From: a virus
Reading direction: 5' to 3' (one strand)
Length of the DNA: 64,000 bases
IMG/VR virus record: IMGVR_UViG_3300046003_004989
Location: 80,481-144,480 of that record
Position 1 is the stretch's first letter, and the number at the start of each line of letters is the position of its first letter. Shown here one piece after another: positions 1-9,001 of the stretch. A model generated the notes under the pieces. It was not told the origin of the DNA. It was given only the letters and a program-made list of their open reading frames with translations, and did no database searches. The position numbers and the translations under genes were made by a program.

Positions 1-1961
1 GGAGTTAATGTCGCATCAACTTCTAAAGATTCATTGATATTACCAGTGTAAGATCTGAATGCGAATGTTGTTCCAGCAGGAATAGTTTGTGCTGAACCTG
101 TCAATCCTGGGAAAAGGAATGAAGAAACAGTTGAGAAGTTAATTATTCTATTGAAGATTGGGTTAACTCCATTGAATTGTGTAGTATAACCTGATGAGAA
201 GTTATTTGTACCACCTCTTGTAAATTCAACATAAGTGAATGTAGCACCAGTTCCATTGAAACCTGTTGCAGAGAATGCTATTCTATCTCCATCAGTAATA
301 AGACCATTCAAGTTTGCTTGATAGATATCTGAATCTTGTCCAGCTAAAATACCAGCAGTAGCACCTGTATCGTTATATTTCCATGCATTTGAACGGATAA
401 TAGTTGCAGTTGCAGTTCCACCACCATTTGTAACACCAGCACCACCAATATAATACCAACCTAAGCTAGTAGAAGTAGGACCAGCAACTGTAGATGTAGA
501 ATCTTGAGTTAAAGGAATTTTAACTGTTAGTGTGTTAGTTGTAAGGTTAAGTTCTTTAGAATTAATTCCAATGTAATTAGCATTACCAGTTGCACCTCCA
601 ACAGCAAATACTGAACCTGGAAGGAATGATTTTCCAACAGCTATTGTAGCAGCAAAAGCTTCGAATTGAGCTTGTGATGTAAAGTATGAAGTAAACAATG
701 GAGGCATAGCTGATGAAGCAGGACCGTAGATTGTTAATGTATCATAATAACCTGTACCACCAACTGAAGTCCAACCTGTACCACCAGAAGTTAAAGCGGT
801 AGAAGCAGTATATAAAGCTTGAGCACCTGTAGTTCCAGCAGTTGCAGAAACTATGAAAGGGATCGTAATAGCTGTAGCACCATTAGAAGCTCTATAAACT
901 AAGTCTTCTTGAATCGAACCGTAATAAGAAAGGAATTCAATAATACCTTCTGGGTTTGATTCTAAAGTATGACCTACTGTATCAATTAAGTCACCAGAAA
1001 CTCTACGAGATTCACCAGCAATACTGAATGGATCATCGTCAAAAGCATCAGGGTTAAGAGCCATAAGTAAACCTGTTTTAGATGTTTCTAAGTTTACTAG
1101 GTCTTGAATATAGATATTGTTACCATTTTTATCTTGGAATTCTGGAATCATAGCACCAGTATAAACTCCAAGTACATTAACTTGAGGTAAAGCAAGGAAA
1201 GAAGTAAGACCGTCTCTTTCGAAACCGAATTGGTCGATGATAGTCTTTTTAACTCCTGTAGCATCGAAATAAGGTCCGAAGATTGGATCGATTGCTAATG
1301 TTGTGTAAGATGAGAAGTCACCTTCAACTACTATTACGTCGATCATATAATCAGTAACGTAATCATTTTCATTCATCCAGAAAGGAACTTTACCAACACC
1401 GAACCAGTCTTTTGCAAGAACATCAAATCCAAGAACATCGGATTTACGAGTAATTACAGAGATAGGTTTTCTACCAACGTTAGAGAAGTTAAGTAGTCTG
1501 TTTTGAGAAAGTGATTGGTTTGCTGCAGCTGAAGTGATTAAAGCTGCTGGATCTGTGAACCAGAATTTATCTTTATTGAAGAACGAAGATACTGGAGCAG
1601 AATCTACAACACCGTTAACATCTGTTGCACATGTTGAAATTGATTGAAAGTTTGAAGTATCTAGTACGTCATCTAAATTTAAAAGGTTTAGAACGATCAC
1701 TGGTCCTCTGTCTAAGCAAGTTAATGCTGTTCTGTGGAAGAATGAACCTTTACGCTCTAATGTCGTATCAATGTCTCCAAAGATATCCTTGAAGAAAACA
1801 TTGTCTTGTACAAACACTGGAGTGTTGAATGGTCCTTTCTTTGAGAATCCAATAATTAAACGGATAGTCTCAGAGGGGATGTTAGTGATTTGGCTCTTAT
1901 CAAATTCTAGACGGTAAACACCACTAGATTTGAATTGTTGTAAGCTTGGTGATAGTGCCAT
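1..1961 (-). CDS. 18: Tail sheath protein (gp18-like), 3' end outside window
   Basis: An open frame runs from the ATG at 1961 to the window edge, giving at least 653 residues. It starts MALSPSLQQFKSSGVYRLEF and continues with a long phage sheath-type sequence (IPSETIRLIIGFSKKGPF, later GDLIDTVGHTLESNPEGII). The contractile sheath surrounds the tail tube and shortens to drive DNA injection. The call rests on this N-terminal pattern and on position directly after the large terminase, which is the T4 order 16-17-18. The frame is already as long as T4 gp18 (about 659 residues) and has not ended; a Gly/Thr/Ala-rich stretch from roughly residue 400 suggests an inserted surface domain. A late-type promoter motif lies just upstream. 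Confidence 0.85.
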   Translation of the reverse strand, partial: MALSPSLQQFKSSGVYRLEFDKSQITNIPSETIRLIIGFSKKGPFNTPVFVQDNVFFKDIFGDIDTTLERKGSFFHRTALTCLDRGPVIVLNLLNLDDVLDTSNFQSISTCATDVNGVVDSAPVSSFFNKDKFWFTDPAALITSAAANQSLSQNRLLNFSNVGRKPISVITRKSDVLGFDVLAKDWFGVGKVPFWMNENDYVTDYMIDVIVVEGDFSSYTTLAIDPIFGPYFDATGVKKTIIDQFGFERDGLTSFLALPQVNVLGVYTGAMIPEFQDKNGNNIYIQDLVNLETSKTGLLMALNPDAFDDDPFSIAGESRRVSGDLIDTVGHTLESNPEGIIEFLSYYGSIQEDLVYRASNGATAITIPFIVSATAGTTGAQALYTASTALTSGGTGWTSVGGTGYYDTLTIYGPASSAMPPLFTSYFTSQAQFEAFAATIAVGKSFLPGSVFAVGGATGNANYIGINSKELNLTTNTLTVKIPLTQDSTSTVAGPTSTSLGWYYIGGAGVTNGGGTATATIIRSNAWKYNDTGATAGILAGQDSDIYQANLNGLITDGDRIAFSATGFNGTGATFTYVEFTRGGTNNFSSGYTTQFNGVNPIFNRIINFSTVSSFLFPGLTGSAQTIPAGTTFAFRSYTGNINESLEVDATLT

Positions 1962-1977
1962 TTGACTCTAATTTTTT

Positions 1978-1990
1978 TATTATATATCTC
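1978..1990 (-). promoter_or_regulatory. Late-type promoter motif upstream of gp18
   Basis: The minus strand reads GAGATATATAATA, 16 bases before the sheath ATG. It is one of more than a dozen copies of a GATATATAA-like motif placed before late genes in this window, similar to T4 TATAAATA. Confidence 0.6.
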
Positions 1991-2006
1991 AGACTCTATA
2001 GCATAT

Positions 2007-3800
2007 TTAGAATAGTCCGCTATAAATGTCGTCATCGTCCGATGTCATTTCGATAGTCTTATCGATTTTCTTTTGTATGTTTTGATCGAGGTGATCGAAT
2101 AGTTCTTCTACTGTTTCTGTAAAGTCTAAAGTGTCAAATATTGATGCTGCTGTTACGCAAGTCATCATACAGTCATCATTACCTGATTGAGCTGAGTACG
2201 TACCATTAGGATTTCTAGAGAAAGCCTTCGCTTCTTCTATAGTTCTCGGTTCTGTGAGTATTAGTTGACCTCCACCGACACATTTTTTCATCTTTTCACA
2301 GAATAGAATTTTATTGTCTTTATTGATTCTGATACCTTGATTCTTCACTTTCGTACCAACTCGATGATGATATCTTACAATAGTTTCTTCATCAAAATCA
2401 TTACTTGCAGGGAATAGCGTAGTCAAATTTTTGATTAATTCTGAACCGTATGTATTGTATTCGATAACTAATCGTAGGTTTTCCTGATCAAATACTTTCA
2501 CACATAGAGTGTAGAGTATTTTAGAGAAGTCTTCTAAGTTATGTATATTGGAACGGAATAAACCCACTTGCTTAAGTCCGAAAAACTCTGTAATCGAACC
2601 GGGTGAGTTCATCATATCCATATCGGATTCAGCAATTGCTACTACTTTAAATATATTGACTACTGTAAAATCTCTACCGATACCTTCGGCTAGATCTATC
2701 GATAGAACAAAGAAATTCTTCGGATCTTCAACTTCTTCAATGTCAAAATCTTCAGCCCATTTAAGTGCTGAATAATCAATACAAAGGTCATCTAGAGGAT
2801 CGATTTCTCTAAATGAGAATTCTTGTTGATTCTTTTCTAAACGAAGAATTTGTTCTGATGTAAGGAGAAGTGATGATGCATTAAGGAATTGACATCCATA
2901 TTGCTGATTAAATGCTTCTTCCGATCCAAGATTAGCTATCTCTCGAGCTCTCCATGCTTCGTCTCTTCCGGGAACTTCCCACCAGTCCACACGAAGGGCA
3001 GTATATTCATTAGCACCATCTACAGATCCTTGATACAGATCATGGAATAAGTCATATCCATTTGGTGTAGATGTGATAATTACACGTGATATTTTAGAAG
3101 ATGATAGCGTTGGATAAACGTTTTCATAGAATGGCTTCTTAATATTAGTTGGAATGTGAGCAAACTCATCAAGGAATAGTAAGTGAATCGTAAAACCAAT
3201 ACCACCTGTTTTTGTAGTATTTTGACCAATGATTCTACAACGATTGTCGTATATCATTGTCATTACATCTTTCTTAGCTGTTCCAGGTTTTAAGAAGAAC
3301 GGCAGACCTTCCATAATGGCTTTAATCTTGTCCATAATCTCTTTGGTAGTAGCACCCTTATTCGACATAAGCAGTACGTTTTTATCAAAGTGAAATAGGA
3401 GATACCAAGTCAGGAATACTGATGATGTGATCGTCTTACCAACCTGTCTAGGTGCTAGGAAGATATTCCATCTATTGTCTTGATATGATCGAAGAACTCG
3501 TTCTTGATAAGGACGAAGACGGATTTTTTGATATCCATCATCCGTCATTACTTGACAGTAATTATTTGCAAAGTGAACGATATCCTTTGCACATTTTTTA
3601 ACCTCGGCATACTCCTCTTCGGTATACTCGAATACGATATTTGCTCTTTTATAAGACGGATCACCTTCAAAGAATGGATGTTGTGGTGGATCGTAACCCT
3701 CTTCCATTGCTTGTAGTAGCTTTTCAACCTTTTCGGTATTCCAAACTACTTTCTTGTCATCATTCTTATTTTCGTCTTTATATTCTTTTACCTTAAACAC
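2007..3800 (-). CDS. 17: Terminase large subunit, packaging ATPase/nuclease (gp17-like)
   Basis: This 597-residue protein is the motor that cuts concatemeric DNA and pumps it into the prohead. A Walker A motif APRQVGKT is at residues 116-123 and Walker B LLFLDE at about 207-212. The C-terminal nuclease domain starts near SIDLAEGIGRDFT at about residue 370, with the first catalytic Asp in SID. Length matches T4 gp17 (610). The reading frame begins with GTG at 3800, 14 bases after the small terminase stop; no upstream ATG is in frame. The protein ends in DDDDIYSGLF, a Leu-Phe tail shared with the polymerase C-terminal half, which may be a sliding-clamp contact (inference). Confidence 0.95.
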   Translation of the reverse strand: MFKVKEYKDENKNDDKKVVWNTEKVEKLLQAMEEGYDPPQHPFFEGDPSYKRANIVFEYTEEEYAEVKKCAKDIVHFANNYCQVMTDDGYQKIRLRPYQERVLRSYQDNRWNIFLAPRQVGKTITSSVFLTWYLLFHFDKNVLLMSNKGATTKEIMDKIKAIMEGLPFFLKPGTAKKDVMTMIYDNRCRIIGQNTTKTGGIGFTIHLLFLDEFAHIPTNIKKPFYENVYPTLSSSKISRVIITSTPNGYDLFHDLYQGSVDGANEYTALRVDWWEVPGRDEAWRAREIANLGSEEAFNQQYGCQFLNASSLLLTSEQILRLEKNQQEFSFREIDPLDDLCIDYSALKWAEDFDIEEVEDPKNFFVLSIDLAEGIGRDFTVVNIFKVVAIAESDMDMMNSPGSITEFFGLKQVGLFRSNIHNLEDFSKILYTLCVKVFDQENLRLVIEYNTYGSELIKNLTTLFPASNDFDEETIVRYHHRVGTKVKNQGIRINKDNKILFCEKMKKCVGGGQLILTEPRTIEEAKAFSRNPNGTYSAQSGNDDCMMTCVTAASIFDTLDFTETVEELFDHLDQNIQKKIDKTIEMTSDDDDIYSGLF

Positions 3801-3814
3801 ATATTCAGATATTT

Positions 3815-4453
3815 TTAAAGCTCAGTCTGATTGTCTGAGTCGAAGTCTGTAGGATCTTCTTCTGGCTCTTCATTACCTAATTCTGCTTGAATTTCTTTCA
3901 TTAGGTTTCTAGTTCCTCTAGCAACATTTCCGCTTTCTAGCTTCTTAGTTGGTTTTGCTTCACCTCCACCTCTTGCATCATCTGCATAGATATCGATGTC
4001 ACGTTTAAGTTTTTTCATATTCTCTTCGGATGCCATCATATGAAGTGTTTGATGTTTCATAATATCTAACATTGTCTTTTGAAGACCTGCTAGAACCTCA
4101 AACATACGAGGAGTAACTTCACCTGTATCAATGGTTCTCATTAATGTAGTGATAGCTCGCTCAGAGTATTGCATTTGTTGAATCAAATTAGATAGCGTTA
4201 GCATTTCTAATTTCGCCTTAGCTTGAATGTACTCGTTATTGTCTATCAGCTCTTGTGAAAGATAGAATTTAAGTAGTGAGTTCATCATCTTCTTAGATTT
4301 ATTCATAGAAGAAGCTTTCATCTCGTCATAGTCGATAGGCTCATTCAATTGGAATGCTGGAAGACCACCTCCACTTGTTGCAGGAACGTTATCGTCGTTC
4401 AAAAGGTCCTCGACTGATCTCCTTGCTGGATTGTCTTGTTTATCGTTTTCCAT
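3815..4453 (-). CDS. 16: Terminase small subunit (gp16-like)
   Basis: This 212-residue, mainly helical protein lies immediately upstream of the large terminase, the position of gp16 in T4. A central segment, TPRMFEVLAGLQKTMLDI followed by MKHQTLHMMASEENMKKLKRDI, resembles the T4 gp16 region with PRHMEVFATLMGQM and a following helix. Small terminases form rings that recognise the packaging start and regulate gp17. The N-terminal 35 residues and the acidic C-terminus look disordered. A structured repeat and a possible late promoter lie between this gene and the terminator of the gene before it. The call combines position with weak sequence similarity. Confidence 0.7.
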   Translation of the reverse strand: MENDKQDNPARRSVEDLLNDDNVPATSGGGLPAFQLNEPIDYDEMKASSMNKSKKMMNSLLKFYLSQELIDNNEYIQAKAKLEMLTLSNLIQQMQYSERAITTLMRTIDTGEVTPRMFEVLAGLQKTMLDIMKHQTLHMMASEENMKKLKRDIDIYADDARGGGEAKPTKKLESGNVARGTRNLMKEIQAELGNEEPEEDPTDFDSDNQTEL

Positions 4454-4472
4454 ATTATTGTATTCTTATAGT

Positions 4473-4482
4473 ATATGTATCT
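4473..4482 (-). promoter_or_regulatory. Possible late promoter variant upstream of gp16
   Basis: AGATACATAT on the minus strand, 20 bases before the gp16 ATG. The same ten bases occur just before the ATG of the tagged gene at 63433-63798, in both cases next to the large repeat element. It fits the GATATATAA family loosely. Confidence 0.35.
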
Positions 4483-4490
4483 CTGTACGT

Positions 4491-4590
4491 CGGAGCGGAA
4501 CCTCGACTTGACAGCCTCCTCGTGTTTTACTGTATTCCCTTTACCTGAAACCCAGTAAGGGTTATATGTTACCGAGCCGAGCTGTGTTTC
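4491..4590 (+). repeat. Structured inverted-repeat element, copy 1
   Basis: This ~100-nt intergenic element has a near copy in opposite orientation at 63830-63925. Positions 4529-4568 match the other copy perfectly over 40 bases, and the flanks match partly (CGGAACcTCGACT on one side, CGAGCCgAGCtGTGTTTC on the other). The 40-base core folds into a hairpin by pairing CCCTTTAC with GTAAGGG. The flanks pair outside it: CTCG with CGAG, and CAG with CTG. Stem bases differ between the copies while pairing is kept. Function is unknown; position beside the terminase genes and folding suggest a packaging or recombination site, or a structured RNA. Confidence 0.8.
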
Positions 4591-4597
4591 AGAATCA

Positions 4598-4635
4598 ATA
4601 AAAAAATGCGATAAACCTTTCGAGATTCATCGCAT
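4598..4635 (-). terminator. Rho-independent terminator after the tagged gene at 4655-4996
   Basis: The minus strand has stem ATGCGATGAA / TTTATCGCAT with a 10-base loop, followed by a run of seven T. It ends the 4655-4996 transcript and separates it from the terminase operon. Confidence 0.75.
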
Positions 4636-4654
4636 ATAATTAAGTTAGGGATTA

Positions 4655-4996
4655 TTATTTCTTGTAAGTAAAAGCATAGGAACCATCTCTAGTATAGCTC
4701 TTATTAATCTTGCTTTTATGTGAAGCGAAAACTTTAGCTACTAAGTCCTTAGCAAATTTTTCATCTTCTTTTAATTCGGAACCTAGCTTAGAAGTGCTAA
4801 CTACCAAAGTTTCTTTTTTGAAGCCAAATCCACCCACAGTATCTAATAAAATACCCTGAGATCCATCTAATTCAAATTTACTATGCTTCTTGCAAGCATC
4901 TACTAAGTCTTTCATAAAGTTCTCTAGGTCTGTGTATGAGCCTTCATTAATAGAAGATTCATTTAGGAACTCTTCAAATGTTGGAATGTGTTTCAT
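4655..4996 (-). CDS. Putative internal head protein with capsid-targeting N-terminus
   Basis: This 113-residue protein starts MKHIPTFEEFLNES, one of the clearest copies of the shared N-terminal tag. T4 internal proteins begin similarly and are cut by the prohead protease after (I/L)-x-E; here the cut would follow LNE at residue 13, and INE a few residues later is a second candidate. The rest is a small mixed alpha/beta domain rich in Lys and Ser (FELDGSQGILLDTVGGFGF, ending SYTRDGSYAFTYKK) that I do not recognise. It is followed by its own terminator. Packaging into the head is inferred from the tag alone. Confidence 0.8.
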   Translation of the reverse strand: MKHIPTFEEFLNESSINEGSYTDLENFMKDLVDACKKHSKFELDGSQGILLDTVGGFGFKKETLVVSTSKLGSELKEDEKFAKDLVAKVFASHKSKINKSYTRDGSYAFTYKK

Positions 4997-5011
4997 GATT
5001 ATATTTTGTGT

Positions 5012-6868
5012 TTATCTTACGTATTCTTTTACCATTCTCAAAGGTGGAATAGCATTATCGATCATTAAAGCTTGATCTTGATCTCTTACTACAAATTGAT
5101 TAAGAGTTATAGGTTGAACCTCTTCTTCCATTGATTCTTTCCATATTCTAATATTAGTTAGAAGTGTAGTTCCAGCTCTTAACATGAAAGATGTATCGGT
5201 TGGAGTTATCGCTTCAGGAGTCATATTAGAATTTTGAGTAAACAGAAGTCTAAGATTAGTAGTTTTAATTTGTCCATTTGGTGGTAAAGATGAATCGTAT
5301 CTCATACCCCAAATATGAACTGATGTTTGAGAGAATTCATTCATATGATTAACTACAATTCCATACCAATCATTAGGATTCAATTCAGGGAAATTCTGAT
5401 CAAAAACCATTGTTTGAGTGTTTCTAACAACAGTTATCGATTTTGTTTTTCCTGTGATAGGATCGTAATCTAAAGTGATTCCAATACCTTTATTTTCTGA
5501 TGGATTGTAACCATCAATTAGAATATCTGATCCATTTCCAGTAGGCTTAAACCAAGCAGAAAATGCAGTATTCACTTTGTCATCTCGATTTACCGCTAAT
5601 TTATACTTAACCGCAATATCATTTTTAGTCATACCTACAGGTAAGTTGTAGAAGTACTTACCAACTACCGTAAAGTAATTTGTTAGATCTTTTGTTTCGA
5701 TAACTAGCTTATCGTGAATATGACTTCTTACGTGATCGAATCCACCGATAGAAATTGTACGATACTGTAAGGGTTTCGTAATCTCTTCATATTCTCTTTG
5801 GATTTCTCCACCAAGAACTTCGTCTAATGAAACATGAAGATCGTTAACGTACTGATCGATTTCAGGGATGTTACGCATAACATTTAGTTTATCTTGCCAT
5901 TTGAATAGATTGACTCTGTAATAAGCTTCAGTAGCCATAAAATCACGTCTCAAATATGCCGAGTTAACTTCATATATACGATCAATTAGAGGGAAATACA
6001 AATAATCTCTTTGTTCAGGAAGATCGTCTTGTCCGAATGCTCTTTCGAAATGTTCTTTGACGATATGCACTTCTAGACCATCACCAAAATCCATATCATA
6101 AGGTAAGAATGCGATAGCATTGTCTGGGAATTGATTGTCAGGAATCATAATCTTGATATCCTTCACTTCCGTTACCTCATATAGTGAAAACTCTTTTAGA
6201 ACTGGATCAGCAGATTCAGCTTTAACTTGAGTTTTGAAATATCGAACACAATGACCAAACATTTCCGAAACTGCACATGACATTTCGTGATAGATCTTAA
6301 TAGCTGGACTCATTACATCATAAGGACGGAATAGAGCACCATCACAATTAATTGTAATTCCAGAAGAGAAATTTGTAGTAGGACAAGCATTAGCTTTACA
6401 GCCGTCTTGCGTGATTATTTTCGGAGCAACTCCTGTAGGTGTAACACCTTCTTCGAAATTGATAACAATTCTTTCAATCATTCTTGCTCCAGTTTCTGGA
6501 CCTTTTCTGACTAATCTAAATTGTAAGTCAAATGAATCAGAAATTTTATGCGGATTAGGATCAGTTGGACGAATAATGCCATTCAATGTAGATCGTAAAC
6601 TTTCTAATTGCTGACCATTCTCTGCAATTTTAACCCAAGCTGACCAAATAACATGAGGCTTTCCGGTAGCTCTATCTATTGTTGCAATATCATAACTCCA
6701 TCTAATGTAAATGTCATGATAATTCTCCGCAGTCTCTAAAGGAGAGAAGTCAAATTCAATATTTTGTATTGATTTGATATAATAGAAAGCATTCGAAAAG
6801 TCCACAAGCAGGGTATCACCTGCATTGTAAGTTATGTTATTATTGGTTATTTGATAATCGAAACGCAT
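5012..6868 (-). CDS. Putative virion structural protein with LamG-like C-terminal domain
   Basis: This 618-residue protein has no transmembrane segment or signal peptide and no enzyme motif. Residues from about 430 to 590 read like a concanavalin/LamG-type beta sandwich: FSAWFKPTGNGSDILIDG, an N-x-W-Y strand (NPNDWYGIVVNHMN), and the closing TTLLTNIRIWKESM. Such domains occur in phage neck, tail and fibre proteins. A cysteine-containing segment sits near residue 160-200 (GCKANACPTT, TINCDGALF). It lies 15 bases upstream of the small tagged gene at 4996 and close to the terminase genes. A virion role is inferred from fold and neighbours; the T4 equivalent is not known to me. Confidence 0.75.
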   Translation of the reverse strand: MRFDYQITNNNITYNAGDTLLVDFSNAFYYIKSIQNIEFDFSPLETAENYHDIYIRWSYDIATIDRATGKPHVIWSAWVKIAENGQQLESLRSTLNGIIRPTDPNPHKISDSFDLQFRLVRKGPETGARMIERIVINFEEGVTPTGVAPKIITQDGCKANACPTTNFSSGITINCDGALFRPYDVMSPAIKIYHEMSCAVSEMFGHCVRYFKTQVKAESADPVLKEFSLYEVTEVKDIKIMIPDNQFPDNAIAFLPYDMDFGDGLEVHIVKEHFERAFGQDDLPEQRDYLYFPLIDRIYEVNSAYLRRDFMATEAYYRVNLFKWQDKLNVMRNIPEIDQYVNDLHVSLDEVLGGEIQREYEEITKPLQYRTISIGGFDHVRSHIHDKLVIETKDLTNYFTVVGKYFYNLPVGMTKNDIAVKYKLAVNRDDKVNTAFSAWFKPTGNGSDILIDGYNPSENKGIGITLDYDPITGKTKSITVVRNTQTMVFDQNFPELNPNDWYGIVVNHMNEFSQTSVHIWGMRYDSSLPPNGQIKTTNLRLLFTQNSNMTPEAITPTDTSFMLRAGTTLLTNIRIWKESMEEEVQPITLNQFVVRDQDQALMIDNAIPPLRMVKEYVR

Positions 6869-6886
6869 TAAGCATTATTCGTATTT

Positions 6887-7270
6887 TTAGTGCTTTGTCA
6901 TCATTTGGAAGATTAGTGCAATAGTTAAACCTGCAACTGTAGTGAAAATAAACCAAAGAGCTTTATTAACACCTTCTTGCCATTTTTCCAAATTATCTAA
7001 ACGATTTCTTAGATCCGGAATTTCTTCTATTTGATCTTCAAATCTTAGGATAGAATCCGTATTCTTGTTTATTCTAACAATAACACCATCATCTGGATTG
7101 AAGAGTCTTTTTTTGAAGTATTCCAAATCCTCTTTAATAGATTTTTGGTCTTGACTAAGAGACTCAATCGAGCGTTTTATACTCTCAAGTTCTCCGTTTG
7201 GAAGTTTGGTCTTGATGATATCAAGGGCTTTAAGAATATCTTCTATTCTTGGATCTGAGGTAGTAGCCAT
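6887..7270 (-). CDS. Coiled-coil protein with C-terminal membrane anchor
   Basis: This 127-residue protein has about 95 residues of charged helix with heptad character (IKRSIESLSQDQKSIKEDL, LRNRLDNLEKW), then one hydrophobic segment, ALWFIFTTVAGLTIALIF, near the C-terminus, followed by QMMTKH. The plan, coiled coil then a single C-terminal transmembrane helix, resembles XhlA-type proteins associated with holins. A lysis or membrane-attachment role is possible but unproven. A late-type motif (GGATAAATATAA) lies upstream, which would give late expression and suits a lysis gene. Confidence 0.75.
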   Translation of the reverse strand: MATTSDPRIEDILKALDIIKTKLPNGELESIKRSIESLSQDQKSIKEDLEYFKKRLFNPDDGVIVRINKNTDSILRFEDQIEEIPDLRNRLDNLEKWQEGVNKALWFIFTTVAGLTIALIFQMMTKH

Positions 7271-7287
7271 CTATAATTCTCTTGTTT

Positions 7288-7299
7288 TTATATTTATCC
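7288..7299 (-). promoter_or_regulatory. Late-type promoter motif upstream of the 6887-7270 gene
   Basis: GGATAAATATAA on the minus strand, 17 bases before the ATG at 7270. It contains ATAAATA as in T4 late promoters, and an almost identical copy precedes the gene at 28642. Confidence 0.5.
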
Positions 7300-7313
7300 G
7301 TGAACCAAGAGAA

Positions 7314-7967
7314 TCATTTCTTCATGATTACAAGTGCAGTAGAATTATCTCGTTCCAATTTATGACCAAAAGCAGCCATTATATTTACAACATTAAGATA
7401 TTCGTCGTCTTCTTTTTCGAATTGATAAGAATAATTTTGAAGACGTACGAAAAGGTCACGGACAGCAACCTCAAAATAAGGTTTGGGATTGTATATTGTA
7501 GGTTGATAGACTCCAATATGTTTGAAGATTCTCTCACAATCTACTAAAAATTCAGGAAGAACTTTATTAGCGAGATCTATCCTAGAATGCATAATTTTAT
7601 ACTCAAATTTTTTGTTCTCGGATGATTCTGTAGTTTCGGATACATGAACTCTAAAGTATTTGAGTTTTTTAAATTCTCTCATAGCCGCCTCTAAATAATA
7701 AATAGAGTTAGCATTAGCTTGGAAATTTGAAGGTGAAACCGAATCAAAATTTGTGATATCTTTACGATATTTCTCCCAAAGGATCTCTTCTACCTCATGC
7801 ACTTTCACGAAGAAAGAAGAACTATCATAGTCAGGGACTGTAACAATCTGTGCTTTCTTTTTGAAGTCATTTATCAATAAACGGTCTTTGTAATTGTTCT
7901 TATTGAGATAGATCTCTAGAATTAGAGGTTCAATCATAAAATTAGTATCTTCAAAGTTATCGATCAT
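7314..7967 (-). CDS. Hypothetical protein, 217 aa
   Basis: No recognised domain. It is a soluble mixed alpha/beta protein with many aromatic residues (FFVKVHEVEEILWEKYR, YFEVAVRDLFVRLQNYSYQFE) and a basic C-terminus ending IMKK. The start overlaps the end of the clamp-loader-like gene by 11 bases, which suggests translational coupling. It could be structural or replication-associated; the sequence does not decide. Confidence 0.75.
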   Translation of the reverse strand: MIDNFEDTNFMIEPLILEIYLNKNNYKDRLLINDFKKKAQIVTVPDYDSSSFFVKVHEVEEILWEKYRKDITNFDSVSPSNFQANANSIYYLEAAMREFKKLKYFRVHVSETTESSENKKFEYKIMHSRIDLANKVLPEFLVDCERIFKHIGVYQPTIYNPKPYFEVAVRDLFVRLQNYSYQFEKEDDEYLNVVNIMAAFGHKLERDNSTALVIMKK

Positions 7968-8373
7968 ACATTTCGATTTGTTTTTCTAATGCAGAAAAAC
8001 TCTTCTTCATACCTTCTGGATTGTATTTGATAGCTTCATGTAATTCTCTTTCGCCTATCTGATTTCTTTCCATCCAAAGTTTTGCAACTTCTGGATTAGG
8101 TTTCCAGACTTTTTCGGTTGAAGATGTAGTCCTCTTAGTCTTTGTATATATCCAACCAGGGACTCTTTGGAACCTTGATGCTACGATTTGCCATAAGTCG
8201 ACGACCGCTGATCCATTGATTCCATTTCGATTTAATTGTTGTGCAGTTGCAGGATGTTTAATCGACATGAATCGATTGACCATAAAGAAGTGTTTACCTT
8301 TCTCTGCACTTTTTTGTTCTGCGTATTGTTTTGGGTTCGTGAACATTACACGAACGAAGTCAAATAGTTCCAT
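7957..8373 (-). CDS. 62: Putative clamp loader small subunit (gp62-like)
   Basis: The ATG at 8373 gives 138 residues (MELFDFVRVMF...); the frame extends 15 bases further to a TTG, a less likely start. The N-terminal pattern LFDF followed by FFMVNRFMSIKHPATAQQLNR resembles the phage clamp-loader A family, where LF-x-W/F and NRFLS-type motifs recur. The T4 clamp loader is gp44 plus gp62; the gp44-like ATPase is at 14138-15094, about 6 kb away rather than adjacent. The C-terminal half (WMERNQIGERELHEAIKYNPEG) is helical. Identification is tentative and rests on short motifs, size and the need for a partner of gp44. Confidence 0.55.
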   Translation of the reverse strand: MELFDFVRVMFTNPKQYAEQKSAEKGKHFFMVNRFMSIKHPATAQQLNRNGINGSAVVDLWQIVASRFQRVPGWIYTKTKRTTSSTEKVWKPNPEVAKLWMERNQIGERELHEAIKYNPEGMKKSFSALEKQIEMYDR

Positions 8374-8388
8374 GTTAGTTATATGCAA

Positions 8389-8694
8389 TTAAAGTTTATC
8401 GTAATCAGTCAAATCTATTTCTGTTCCGTCCCAACTTTTAGCACTGACCATATTTCCTATGCCAGTTAAAGTGAAACATATCGTAGTTCCACCTCCAATA
8501 GCACCTAAATACTTCTTTGGTTTAGATCTTTCCCATGCACGTAATTTTCTGATTTGTACTTCATCTAATTCGAATTGCCAAGACTCAGAAGTATACACTC
8601 CTTCAGGAACGACATTCCATTCTTTTGGTAAACATTTCTCCGTACACCTTCCATTTTTCTTGATGCATTTTTTGCAAAGGATTTCTTTACTCAT
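8389..8694 (-). CDS. Small cysteine-containing hypothetical protein
   Basis: Starting at the ATG at 8694 this is 101 residues. The N-terminus holds a Cys cluster, LCKKCIKKNGRCTEKC, which could bind a metal. The C-terminal half has a glycine-rich strand region, YLGAIGGGTTICFTLTGIGN. No family is recognised. It overlaps the preceding gene by 8 bases and is followed 15 bases later by the gp62-like gene, as part of a tightly packed run of small genes. Confidence 0.7.
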   Translation of the reverse strand: MSKEILCKKCIKKNGRCTEKCLPKEWNVVPEGVYTSESWQFELDEVQIRKLRAWERSKPKKYLGAIGGGTTICFTLTGIGNMVSAKSWDGTEIDLTDYDKL

Positions 8695-9001
8695 TTTCAA
8701 ATTCTTTTTTAAGACGTAGATAGCTTTCTCGTCTACGATTCTTCATTTCAATTTCGCTTCGTTTATTCCTTTCAATTCGTTTTTCAAATTCTTCATCAGA
8801 CTCTTCAACCATCCGAGTAATTTGATTATGCCAATATCCATGATAGTCGAAGTTATCATCATCAACCCAACCAGAATGAATGATGTCATCGTCTTCTAAT
8901 TGTAAATTTTTGATATGAGACCATTTCATTGGGCCGTTATTATATCCATGGAATATTTGTTTTTCCTTTAAGATTTTCTTTGGTGATTTTGTATCTTCCA
9001 T
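8687..9001 (-). CDS. Charged hypothetical protein, 104 aa
   Basis: I chose the ATG at 9001 because it overlaps the glycosylase stop as TAATG; the frame also runs upstream to a TTG at 9025. The protein is acidic in the middle (LQLEDDDIIHSGWVDDDNFDYHGYWHNQ) and ends in a Glu/Arg-rich helix (FEKRIERNKRSEIEMKNRRR). No domain is recognised. Confidence 0.7.
   Translation of the reverse strand: MEDTKSPKKILKEKQIFHGYNNGPMKWSHIKNLQLEDDDIIHSGWVDDDNFDYHGYWHNQITRMVEESDEEFEKRIERNKRSEIEMKNRRRESYLRLKKEFENE

Noticed and set aside
2548-3716. Plus-strand open frames opposite the terminase gene
   Set aside because: They are antisense shadows of the coding strand with no promoter, no domain and low-quality composition. 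The same applies to other plus-strand frames across the window.
4491-4590. Possible tRNA or hammerhead/HDV-type ribozyme in the repeat element
   Set aside because: No acceptor or T-loop pattern, no CUGANGA...GAAA core and no HDV-like nested helices. The structure is real on paper, but it fits no class I know.
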